This document shows positions 1 to 5,875 of a stretch of DNA of 8,638 nt, piece after piece; position 1 is the stretch's first letter; each line of letters opens with the position of its first letter. The notes below the pieces were generated by a model, which was not told the DNA's origin, made no database searches, and saw nothing but the letters and a program-made list of their open reading frames with translations. The translations under genes were made by a program, and so were the position numbers. Source of the stretch: an uncultured Actinomycetes bacterium (GTDB lineage Bacteria > Actinomycetota > Actinomycetes > Nanopelagicales > Nanopelagicaceae); assembly GCA_903901905.1 (NCBI GenBank), contig CAIUSQ010000113.1, positions 1 to 8,638 of the forward strand, written 5' to 3'.

Positions 1-1514
1 CATCTAACGCTTCAAATGGCTGGAAGAAAGCAATTTTCCGTGCAAATGGATCTGTCATTGTTTTCCCCGGTTTTCTTGCCGCCTACGATGAAATTGTTAC
101 CGAAGATGGCAAAGATGAAAACAAAGATGAAGAGGCAACCAACAAACGCCTTCCTGCAATGACAGTTGGCCAGGCAGTAAAAGTTAATGAATACACATGC
201 GAAGGCCATGAAACAAAGCCACCTGCACGATATACAGAGCCAACACTTGTTAAAAAACTAGAAGAGTTAGGTATTGGTCGCCCATCTACTTTTGCATCGA
301 TCATTCAAACGATTCAAGATCGCGGATATGTTTATAAGCGTGGCCGTGCGCTAGTGCCAACATTTCTTGCATTTTCTGTAACAGGTTTGCTTGAAACACA
401 CTTTACAAAGTTAGTTGACTACGAGTTCACGGCAAGCATGGAAGAAGATCTAGACAAGATCGCATCAGGTGAGGCAGGCCGCGTTGATTGGCTTCGTGGG
501 TTCTTTTACGGAGTAGATGGCCAACCAGGACTAAATGAACTCTCTGCAGATCTTGGTGTTATCGATGCACGCGCAACGAATACCATGAACCTGTCTCCAG
601 AGATTGAGATTCGCGTTGGTCGCTATGGTGCTTACTTGCAAGAGAACTTGCCTGGAGAAGAGCGCAAACTTGCAAACATTCCAGAAGAGTTAGCACCAGA
701 TGAATTAACACTTGCAAAAGCAATAGAACTTTTGGCCGCACCATCTGGTGAACGCGAACTTGGAATTGATCCTGCAACTAATTTGCCGATCATTGCAAAG
801 AGTGGTCGCTTTGGTCCTTACATCACTGAAGTACTACCAGAAGTTCCTGTAGAGCTAACAGCCTCTGGTAAGAAGAAGAAAAAGAAGGCCGATGCGCCAA
901 AAGCAAAGACTGCATCACTGCTTTCCACAATGACGCTAGATACTGTTACATATGAAGATGCACTGCTACTACTTTCTCTACCAAGAACATTGGGTAACAC
1001 AGAAGCAGGCGATGTGATCACTGTTCAAAACGGTCGTTATGGTCCTTACCTAAAGGCTGGTCTTGATAGCCGCACACTTACTAGTGAAGATCAACTCTTC
1101 ACAATGACGCTAGAAGAAGCGCTAGATATTTATTCGAGACCAAAAGAACGCCGCCGTGGTGTTGCAAAGCCACCATTAAAAGAGCTTGGTCTTGATCCTG
1201 AAACCCAAAGACCTCTAATCATTAAAGATGGTCGCTTTGGAATGTATGTATCTGATGGTGAAACAAATGCAACGCTTCGCCGCGGTGACACATTAGAAGC
1301 AATGACAATTGAGCGTGGATTAGAGCTCCTTGCAGGTCGCCGTGCATGGGAGGCAGAGAATGGCCCATCACCTAAAAAATCTCGCAAGAAAGCTGCTACA
1401 AAATCTAAACCCGTAAAGGCCGGAGCAACTGCGCCAACGTTAACTAAAAACACAGTTAAAAAAGCTGGCGCAAAAAAGGCTGCATCTGGTAAAGCAAAGA
1501 AAAAGGCTGAATAA
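1..1514 (+). CDS. topA: DNA topoisomerase I, C-terminal part (5' partial)
   Basis: Type IA topoisomerase, which relaxes negatively supercoiled DNA. The reading frame is open from base 3, giving 503 codons to the TAA at 1512-1514. This is roughly the C-terminal half of a family protein of about 850-950 residues. The N-terminal TOPRIM domain and the catalytic tyrosine lie upstream of the window. The diagnostic block ARYTEPTLVKKLEELGIGRP is at window residues 75-94, followed by the STFASIIQTIQDRGY segment. After the core come four Topo C-terminal repeats with the cores GRYGAY (nt 618), GRFGPY (804), GRYGPY (1032) and GRFGMY (1230). A Lys/Ala-rich tail (about residues 455-503) replaces the zinc fingers of E. 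coli TopA; this design is known from actinobacteria. An acidic spacer (about residues 32-50) interrupts the core near the left edge. The stop abuts the stop of the minus-strand toxin gene with no gap. Identity is very secure; the true start is not visible. Confidence 0.96.
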   Translation, partial: SNASNGWKKAIFRANGSVIVFPGFLAAYDEIVTEDGKDENKDEEATNKRLPAMTVGQAVKVNEYTCEGHETKPPARYTEPTLVKKLEELGIGRPSTFASIIQTIQDRGYVYKRGRALVPTFLAFSVTGLLETHFTKLVDYEFTASMEEDLDKIASGEAGRVDWLRGFFYGVDGQPGLNELSADLGVIDARATNTMNLSPEIEIRVGRYGAYLQENLPGEERKLANIPEELAPDELTLAKAIELLAAPSGERELGIDPATNLPIIAKSGRFGPYITEVLPEVPVELTASGKKKKKKADAPKAKTASLLSTMTLDTVTYEDALLLLSLPRTLGNTEAGDVITVQNGRYGPYLKAGLDSRTLTSEDQLFTMTLEEALDIYSRPKERRRGVAKPPLKELGLDPETQRPLIIKDGRFGMYVSDGETNATLRRGDTLEAMTIERGLELLAGRRAWEAENGPSPKKSRKKAATKSKPVKAGATAPTLTKNTVKKAGAKKAASGKAKKKAE

Positions 1515-1907
1515 CTACTTTATTCCCGGAGACATAGTTTTAAAGCCAAGTGCGCTCGCAGCCTTTACCATTTCTTTATCGTAAGTAACTACTCCTTCAA
1601 TCTCACTCTTCATTGAAAAGGCAGTTGCCATGTGGATTGAATCCAAAGCTCGCAATTTAATAAATGCAGGAAGGTTCTCAGCTCCCAATAAAACAGAGTG
1701 GTCAACTGCGACCATTGGTATGTCAGATAGAATGTCATATGCATCTTCAAGCAACTCAGCGAAATTCAAATTGATAGTTCGGATTACTTCTACTCTACTT
1801 ACTTGAGAAGTAGTTATAGAGAGTGGAAGTTGTTGAAGTAGAGTTTTTGTTTCAAGTTCAGGTTTGATCAACTTAATAATCGCTGAGCTATCTATATACC
1901 ATCTCAA
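1515..1907 (-). CDS. vapC: PIN-domain toxin, VapC-like ribonuclease
   Basis: Predicted toxin of a type II toxin-antitoxin module: a Mg2+-dependent ribonuclease held inactive by the antitoxin encoded just upstream. The protein has 130 residues, normal for VapC. The four acidic residues expected of a PIN active site are visible: Asp6 (YIDSSA), Glu40 (RVEV), Asp89 (RALDSIHMATA) and Asp110 (VVTYDKEM). The C-terminal 'GFKTMSPG' resembles the end of many PIN proteins. The start is a TTG at 1907-1905, which overlaps the antitoxin TGA as TTGA. No ATG or GTG lies closer in this frame, and the TTG places Asp6 where VapC proteins usually have it. The weak start and overlap suggest translational coupling, so that toxin is made only after antitoxin. 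The RNA target cannot be read from the sequence. The gene converges on topA with zero intergenic bases. Confidence 0.88.
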   Translation of the reverse strand: MRWYIDSSAIIKLIKPELETKTLLQQLPLSITTSQVSRVEVIRTINLNFAELLEDAYDILSDIPMVAVDHSVLLGAENLPAFIKLRALDSIHMATAFSMKSEIEGVVTYDKEMVKAASALGFKTMSPGIK

Positions 1908-2209
1908 AACTTTGCGGTCCGACGCTCTTCGATAATGATTTCTGAGAGTTGCTTGCCTTTAGAAACTTTTCCTTTTGGCATTGTAAATACACGATTTGGA
2001 TTTCGGGCAGGAATTATTCTGCCATTTTCTAAGTACTCCTCAAATAAAGATCGCGTAATTGGAACAATTCGCGCAACGGGCACACCGTGTTCGGTTACTT
2101 CCACAGTTACTCCATCTTTGACTTGGTCTAAAATTTGCGATGCGGCTTGACGAAGTTCGCGCACGCCAACCGTAGTGTTCTGCGCTTTGACTTTTTTGGC
2201 TGTGCCCAT
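1904..2209 (-). CDS. vapB: Phd/YefM-family antitoxin (VapB role)
   Basis: Antitoxin partner of the PIN toxin. It probably binds operator DNA through its N-terminal half and blocks the toxin through its C-terminal half. The protein has 101 residues. Residues 13-50 match the Phd/YefM fold: VGVRELRQAASQILDQV, then TVEVTEHGVPVARIVP. The C-terminus (LSEIIIEERR) resembles the basic/acidic toxin-binding tail of actinobacterial VapB antitoxins. The start is the ATG at 2209-2207; no strong Shine-Dalgarno sequence precedes it, so a very short leader is likely. It is first in the two-gene operon, with the stop overlapping the toxin start. An 8-bp inverted repeat 9 bp upstream of its ATG is a good candidate for its own operator. 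The symbol reflects its role beside a VapC-like toxin; the DNA-binding fold is Phd/YefM rather than AbrB type. Confidence 0.85.
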   Translation of the reverse strand: MGTAKKVKAQNTTVGVRELRQAASQILDQVKDGVTVEVTEHGVPVARIVPITRSLFEEYLENGRIIPARNPNRVFTMPKGKVSKGKQLSEIIIEERRTAKF

Positions 2210-2217
2210 GATTTAAG

Positions 2218-2243
2218 GTAGCACATATTAGTGATTGTGCTAC
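2218..2243. promoter_or_regulatory. Inverted-repeat operator candidate of the toxin-antitoxin operon
   Basis: GTAGCACA (2218-2225) and TGTGCTAC (2236-2243) form a perfect 8-bp inverted repeat with a 10-bp spacer. It lies 9 bp upstream of the antitoxin ATG. On the minus strand a TAATAT (2230-2225), similar to a -10 element, overlaps the right-hand edge of one arm and the spacer. A bound repressor would therefore cover the promoter. Autoregulation by the antitoxin or the toxin-antitoxin complex is the rule in this family. That this is the operator is inferred from symmetry and position. Confidence 0.6.
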
Positions 2244-2244
2244 A

Positions 2245-2264
2245 CCTATAAATACCCATAAATA
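2245..2264. repeat. Tandem decamer in the divergent control region
   Basis: CCTATAAATA (2245-2254) is followed directly by CCCATAAATA (2255-2264), a 9/10 match in tandem. It sits in the AT-rich part of the 107-bp region between the divergent antitoxin and MFS-tmk genes, beside the inverted repeat. It might be part of the -35/-10 region of the antitoxin promoter or an extra protein-binding site. Chance duplication cannot be excluded at this length. Confidence 0.35.
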
Positions 2265-2280
2265 GGCCCCTCTGGCCTCT

Positions 2281-2309
2281 TTAAGCCCAGTTCATGCGCC
2301 CGATAGACT
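2281..2309 (+). promoter_or_regulatory. Candidate leaderless promoter of MFS-tmk-holB
   Basis: TAGACT (2304-2309) fits the TANNNT -10 pattern and ends 7 bases before the ATG at 2317, which would put transcription start on or next to the A of the start codon. A weak -35 match, TTAAGC (2281-2286), lies 17 bp upstream. No Shine-Dalgarno sequence precedes the ATG, which is consistent with a leaderless mRNA, a common arrangement in actinobacteria. The -35 matches consensus at only 3 of 6 bases. Confidence 0.35.
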
Positions 2310-2316
2310 CCGCTCT

Positions 2317-4515
2317 ATGCCTAAAACACTCCCGATCCCGGCTGCGCCAGCACCGGATGTAACACGTGGAGTGCTTGCGATACGCCCATTTAGAAAACTA
2401 TGGAACTCAATGCTCTACTCCTCATTGGGGGATTGGCTTGGTTTACTAGCAACGACGGCTATGGCTCAACAGCTATCTGGCGGAGATTACGCAACAGCTA
2501 ACTTTGCAATCGCTGGTGTCTTTATTGCGCGTTTATTGCCCGCAGCCTTTCTTGGCCCAATCGCAGGCGTGATTGCAGACAAGTTAGATCGCAGAAAACT
2601 AATGGTCAACTGCGACATCTTGCGCGGTGCTCTCTATATTTCAATTCCAATTGCAAATAATTATTTCTGGCTCTACACAGCCATGATTTTGGTTGAGTGT
2701 CTTACGCTGTTTTGGTCACCAGCCAAAGAGGCATCTGTACCAAACTTAGTACCACGTGAGAAGTTAGAGTCTGCAAACCAAGTTTCCCTTTTGGCAGCCT
2801 ATGGCACCGCGCCAATTGCGGCGCTTGTCTTTACATTCTTAACTTTGTTTACATCAGCATTTAATGCAACCTTTTCAACAAATATAACAGCTGTTAATTT
2901 GGCACTCTATGCAAACGCTGCATCATTCTTCTTTGCAGCAATCATGATTTTTCAATTGCGAGAGATACCAAAAGGCGCAGCAGCAAAACATGCAGCAGAA
3001 ACAGGTCTACTAAAATCTCTCCACGAAGGCTGGAAAACAGTAAGTGGTAGCAAGATTATCCGCGGTCTAATAGTTGGAATGGTTGGTGCATTCGTTGCAG
3101 CAGGCGCTGTCATTGGACTAGCTAGAACATTTGTTGGCGATCTTGGCGGCGGAGATGCGGCATATGGTGTTTTATTTGGCGCTGTCTTTACAGGCCTTGC
3201 AGCTGGTATTGCATTTGGGCCAAAAGTCTTTGCACAGTTTTCTCGTCGCAGGTTATTTGGCGCATCACTAGTTGTAGCAGGTGCACTACTAGTTGTTTTA
3301 GCCGCAATCCCTAACTTAGTAATTGCTGTTTTTGTTGTGATCATTCTTGGCGCCTTCAGTGGAATCTGCTGGGTAACGGGTTTTACGATGTTAGGCCTAG
3401 AGGTAACAGATGATGTTCGTGGGCGCACCTTTGCATTCGTTCAAAGCCTGATCCGCGTGGTTTTGGTCGCAGTTCTTGCGATCTCTCCATTGATAGCAGC
3501 AGCTGTTGGCCAACACACATTTAAGTTTCAAAACACTGAGCTCTCTTATAACGGTGCGGCAGTAACAATTCTTATTGCAGGGCTTATCGCATCTTTAATT
3601 GGACTTGTCTCTTATAAGCAGATGAAAGATCGACCAAATGTTTCACTCTGGTCAGATATCTCTAATGCGTTTAATGGTGAGCTGGGCAGCCTGACTGGGG
3701 CCCCTGCAAAAGGAATCTTTATTGCATTCGAAGGCGGCGAAGGAATTGGTAAATCAACACAGTCAAAACTACTAAAGGCTTGGCTAGAACAAGAAGGTGA
3801 AAGCGTAGTTCTATCCCGAGAACCAGGTGGAACAGAACTTGGTGTTGAGATCAGAAAGATCTTGCTCTCACATTCAACAGGAGAAATAAGCCCAAGGGCC
3901 GAAGCTTTGCTCTATGCCGCAGATCGCGCGCATCATGTGCACAGTGTTATCAGACCAGCGCTAACCAGGGGCGAAGTTGTAATCAGCGATCGCTACTTTG
4001 ATTCATCAATTGCATACCAAGGTGCAGGGCGCGTATTACAACCAGGTGAGGTAGCGCGAATTTCTAGATGGGCAACTGAATCCTTGTTTCCAACATTGAC
4101 AGTCATTATTGATCTTGCGCCAGAAGTTGGTCTTGGGCGTTTAATGAGCAAAGACAGACTAGAAGCACAACCAATTGATTTTCATGAGCGAGTACGCCAA
4201 GAGTTTTTACAAATCGCAGCTCTAGATCCAGAGCGCTACTTCATAGTCTCTGGTGAGCAATCGATTCAAGCAACACATGCAGCAATCGTTGCACGCGTCA
4301 GTGAAATCGCTGGGCTCAAGCGAAATGCACGTGAAGACAAAGGCAATTTGTTACTTCGCCCTATTCGCGCCACCGCAAAGGCTGTGAAAAATACAGGAAG
4401 CTCGGCAAGCAAAGCTGTTAAGCACAGTGGAGCAACTGCGAGCAAAGCTGTTAAGAAGAGTTCGCAATCTGCAAAGGCTGCTGCAAGTAAATCAAAAAGA
4501 GCTGTCAAGAAATGA
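2317..4515 (+). CDS. tmk: MFS membrane domain fused to thymidylate kinase (dTMP kinase)
   Basis: The kinase domain converts dTMP to dTDP, an essential step of dTTP synthesis. The 732-residue protein has three parts. Residues 30-435 are very hydrophobic with about 12 possible membrane segments, and carry the MFS loop 2-3 motif (AGVIADKLDRRKLM, about residues 79-92). Residues 465-670 are a complete thymidylate kinase: P-loop FEGGEGIGKST (Gly473-Thr481), REPGGTELG, the DRY motif at Asp558-Tyr560 with SSIAYQGAGR after it, and a LID-like region DRLE...FHERV. Residues 680-732 are a Lys/Ala/Ser-rich basic tail. The MFS-TMK fusion is known in Actinobacteria; what the membrane part transports, if anything, is not known to me. 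The chosen ATG follows a leaderless-type -10. The stop overlaps the holB start as ATGA, indicating coupled translation with a clamp-loader gene. The kinase function is secure; transport is inferred from fold only. Confidence 0.94.
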   Translation: MPKTLPIPAAPAPDVTRGVLAIRPFRKLWNSMLYSSLGDWLGLLATTAMAQQLSGGDYATANFAIAGVFIARLLPAAFLGPIAGVIADKLDRRKLMVNCDILRGALYISIPIANNYFWLYTAMILVECLTLFWSPAKEASVPNLVPREKLESANQVSLLAAYGTAPIAALVFTFLTLFTSAFNATFSTNITAVNLALYANAASFFFAAIMIFQLREIPKGAAAKHAAETGLLKSLHEGWKTVSGSKIIRGLIVGMVGAFVAAGAVIGLARTFVGDLGGGDAAYGVLFGAVFTGLAAGIAFGPKVFAQFSRRRLFGASLVVAGALLVVLAAIPNLVIAVFVVIILGAFSGICWVTGFTMLGLEVTDDVRGRTFAFVQSLIRVVLVAVLAISPLIAAAVGQHTFKFQNTELSYNGAAVTILIAGLIASLIGLVSYKQMKDRPNVSLWSDISNAFNGELGSLTGAPAKGIFIAFEGGEGIGKSTQSKLLKAWLEQEGESVVLSREPGGTELGVEIRKILLSHSTGEISPRAEALLYAADRAHHVHSVIRPALTRGEVVISDRYFDSSIAYQGAGRVLQPGEVARISRWATESLFPTLTVIIDLAPEVGLGRLMSKDRLEAQPIDFHERVRQEFLQIAALDPERYFIVSGEQSIQATHAAIVARVSEIAGLKRNAREDKGNLLLRPIRATAKAVKNTGSSASKAVKHSGATASKAVKKSSQSAKAAASKSKRAVKK
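4405..4455 (+). repeat. 33-bp repeat coding the basic tail of the kinase fusion
   Basis: GCAAGCAAAGCTGTTAAG (4405-4422) recurs at 4438-4455 with one third-position change (17 of 18 bases), a period of 33 bp. It encodes an 11-residue repeat, SASKAVKHSG- followed by -TASKAVKKSS. This shows that the Lys/Ala tail grew by internal duplication, as in histone H1-like tails. Confidence 0.7.
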
Positions 4516-5681
4516 GTGTGTACGCCGAACTAGTAGGACAAGAACATGTCATTGAAATCCTTCAAAAGGCTGTTCTTGCAACGCGCACAGAGGATGTGCA
4601 GGCCACAGCAGAGACAAACAACCAGATGACCCACGCCTGGGTATTTACTGGCCCGCCAGGTTCTGGTCGCTCTAACGCTGCAATCGCTTTTGCTCAAGGA
4701 CTTATATGCCCAAATAACAGTTGTGGAGCATGTAATGAATGTAAATCAGCTGCAAATGGTTCACACCCTGATGTGGAGATCATTCGCACAGAAGGTTTAT
4801 CAATCAAGATAGATGAAGTTAGAGAACTGTTAACTCGCGTTGCATGGGCTCCATCGATGGGTGGTTGGCGTGTAGTTGTTATGGAAGATGCCGACAGACT
4901 CACAGAGTCGGCAGCAAACGCCCTACTCAAAGCTATTGAAGAGCCAGGTAACAGAACTGTGTGGTTGCTCTGTGCGCCAACGTTGCGTGATGTGCTGCCA
5001 ACTATTCGAAGCCGCTGTCGCCACCTACAACTTGTCACACCATCTAATGCAGCAGTTGCACAGGTTCTACAAACTCGAGATGGCATTTCACCAAACATGG
5101 CAGATTTTGCAGCCAGAGTTTCACAGGGCCATATTGGACGTGCCCGTTATCTTGCAAAGAATGAATCAGTGCGCAATACACGCACCACAATCATGAAACT
5201 GCCACTTACACTTACTGGAATCTCATCGGCCTTTGCCGCAGCACAAACTTTGGTTGATCTTGCAACCGATCAAGCAACGAGTGCAGCAGAGACAAGAAAT
5301 GAAAAAGAGATCGATGATCTCTCTCTTGCATACGGTAAAGGCGCAACAGGTCGAGGCATGGCAACTGGTGGCAGTAAAGCAATTAAAGATTTAGAGAAAG
5401 AACAAAAGACACGTCAAACCCGAATGATCCGAGACGGCCTAGATGCGGCACTCCTTGATATTGCTACCTTCTACCGCGATGTCATGGTGATACAAGCAGG
5501 GGCCAATGACGCCCTGATTAACAAAGAGTTAGAGACAGAGATTGCCGCATTGGCCGAAAAAACAAAGCCACAGAACACGATCAAAAAGATCGGCGCAATC
5601 ATGCAAGCCCGCACAAACTTGGGTCACAACGCCGCACCTTTGCTAACTGTTGAAGCTTTGATGTGTACCTTGGCCCGCTAG
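4512..5681 (+). CDS. holB: DNA polymerase III delta-prime clamp-loader subunit
   Basis: AAA+ subunit of the clamp loader that places the beta clamp on primed DNA at the replication fork. The 389-residue protein starts with the clamp-loader sequence VGQEHVIEILQ. The P-loop GPPGSGRSN (47-55) has Arg53 where an ATPase would have Lys, which fits delta-prime as the non-hydrolysing subunit. Four cysteines (66, 71, 74, 77) form the zinc module. The Walker B-like segment VVVMEDAD is at 121-128 rather than DEAD, and the SRC arginine motif at 167-169. The C-terminal half has the actinobacterial region GKGATGRG...DLEKEQKTRQTRMIRDGLD, then FYRDV. The ATG lies inside the end of tmk (ATGA overlap), so the two are co-translated. 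DnaX was considered, but the altered P-loop, the length and the tmk neighbour favour HolB. Confidence 0.93.
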   Translation: MSVYAELVGQEHVIEILQKAVLATRTEDVQATAETNNQMTHAWVFTGPPGSGRSNAAIAFAQGLICPNNSCGACNECKSAANGSHPDVEIIRTEGLSIKIDEVRELLTRVAWAPSMGGWRVVVMEDADRLTESAANALLKAIEEPGNRTVWLLCAPTLRDVLPTIRSRCRHLQLVTPSNAAVAQVLQTRDGISPNMADFAARVSQGHIGRARYLAKNESVRNTRTTIMKLPLTLTGISSAFAAAQTLVDLATDQATSAAETRNEKEIDDLSLAYGKGATGRGMATGGSKAIKDLEKEQKTRQTRMIRDGLDAALLDIATFYRDVMVIQAGANDALINKELETEIAALAEKTKPQNTIKKIGAIMQARTNLGHNAAPLLTVEALMCTLAR

Positions 5682-5734
5682 TCAAGATGCACCTTCCGGT
5701 TATTGCTCATAGAATTGAGCATGGCAATCTTGAC
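5681..5734 (+). other. Stem-loop structure beginning at the holB stop codon
   Basis: GTCAAGAT (5681-5688, starting on the last base of the TAG) pairs perfectly with ATCTTGAC (5727-5734). Two more G-C pairs form if one A (5726) is bulged. Inside lies a second hairpin, TGCTCA (5704-5709) with TGAGCA (5716-5721). No run of T follows, so it is not a standard intrinsic terminator. It may protect or process the 3' end of the tmk-holB mRNA, or act on the next gene, whose candidate -35 overlaps the right arm. Confidence 0.5.
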
Positions 5735-5831
5735 TGATGGGGTAACTAATTCTTATCCTCTTTTCACGGATAAAGATGCTGGAATGGCAAAATGTGGCAA
5801 ACCTAAGAGGGAAACCGGTGAACCAAAATAA
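5721..5831 (+). CDS. Possible small ORF, 36 codons, in frame with holB
   Basis: ATG at 5721 opens a 36-codon frame that ends in TAA at 5829-5831 and overlaps the GTG start region of the next gene. It is in the holB frame: from the holB TAG the frame stays open for 49 codons. The product would be hydrophilic with a basic end (AKCGKPKRETGEPK). No good ribosome binding site precedes it, and it covers the candidate promoter and the Shine-Dalgarno sequence of the next gene. It may be a leader peptide, a holB readthrough tail or chance; chance is the most likely. Confidence 0.15.
   Translation: MAILTDGVTNSYPLFTDKDAGMAKCGKPKRETGEPK
5730..5759 (+). promoter_or_regulatory. Candidate promoter of the surface-protein gene
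   Basis: TTGACT (5730-5735, 5 of 6 bases of the -35 consensus) and TATCCT (5754-5759, fitting TANNNT) are separated by 18 bp. Transcription would start near 5766 and give a leader of about 50 bases before the Shine-Dalgarno-preceded GTG at 5818. The -35 overlaps the right arm of the stem-loop that follows holB, which would allow a DNA-binding protein or read-through transcription from holB to interfere. Confidence 0.4.
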
Positions 5832-5875
5832 AAAGAAATCCTGATAAAAACCGAATATCGAGTTACCTAATTTTA
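5806..5875 (+). other. Ribosome binding site, GTG start and signal-peptide n-region, out of frame with the downstream CDS
   Basis: AGAGGG (5806-5811) is followed after 6 bases by GTG (5818-5820). This is the only strong initiation site in the region. Its frame reads MNQNKKKS and stops at TGA 5842-5844. The long downstream frame is open back to 5822 and, between 5822 and 5876, codes KRNPDKNR then ISSYLILL, exactly the charged and hydrophobic parts missing from a signal peptide that starts at 5876. Dropping one A from the A5 run at 5830-5834 joins GTG to the long frame as MNQNKRNPDKNR and onward. The frames are therefore separated by a single base. Confidence 0.7.

Noticed and set aside
2264..2278. 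AGGCC-N5-GGCCT inverted repeat as a terminator
   Set aside because: The stem is only 5 bp and no T run follows on either strand; it lies between divergent starts, where no terminator is expected.
2952..3428. Long open frame on the minus strand inside the MFS domain (158 codons)
   Set aside because: It lies entirely antisense to a clear transporter gene, with Thr/Pro/Ala-rich composition that mirrors the sense codons and no recognisable domain.
4876..5196. Open frame of 106 codons on the plus strand inside holB
   Set aside because: It is out of frame within conserved clamp-loader motifs and has no recognisable protein features.
5784..5811. GGCAAACC resembling part of a c-di-GMP-I (GEMM) riboswitch
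   Set aside because: The required downstream GAAA loop plus GGGACGCAAAGC block and the second hairpin are absent.
5800..5826. Segment resembling a cobalamin riboswitch core (GGGAAACCGGTGAA)
   Set aside because: The neighbouring conserved parts of the aptamer are missing, and the match is explained by a Shine-Dalgarno sequence followed by a GTG start codon.
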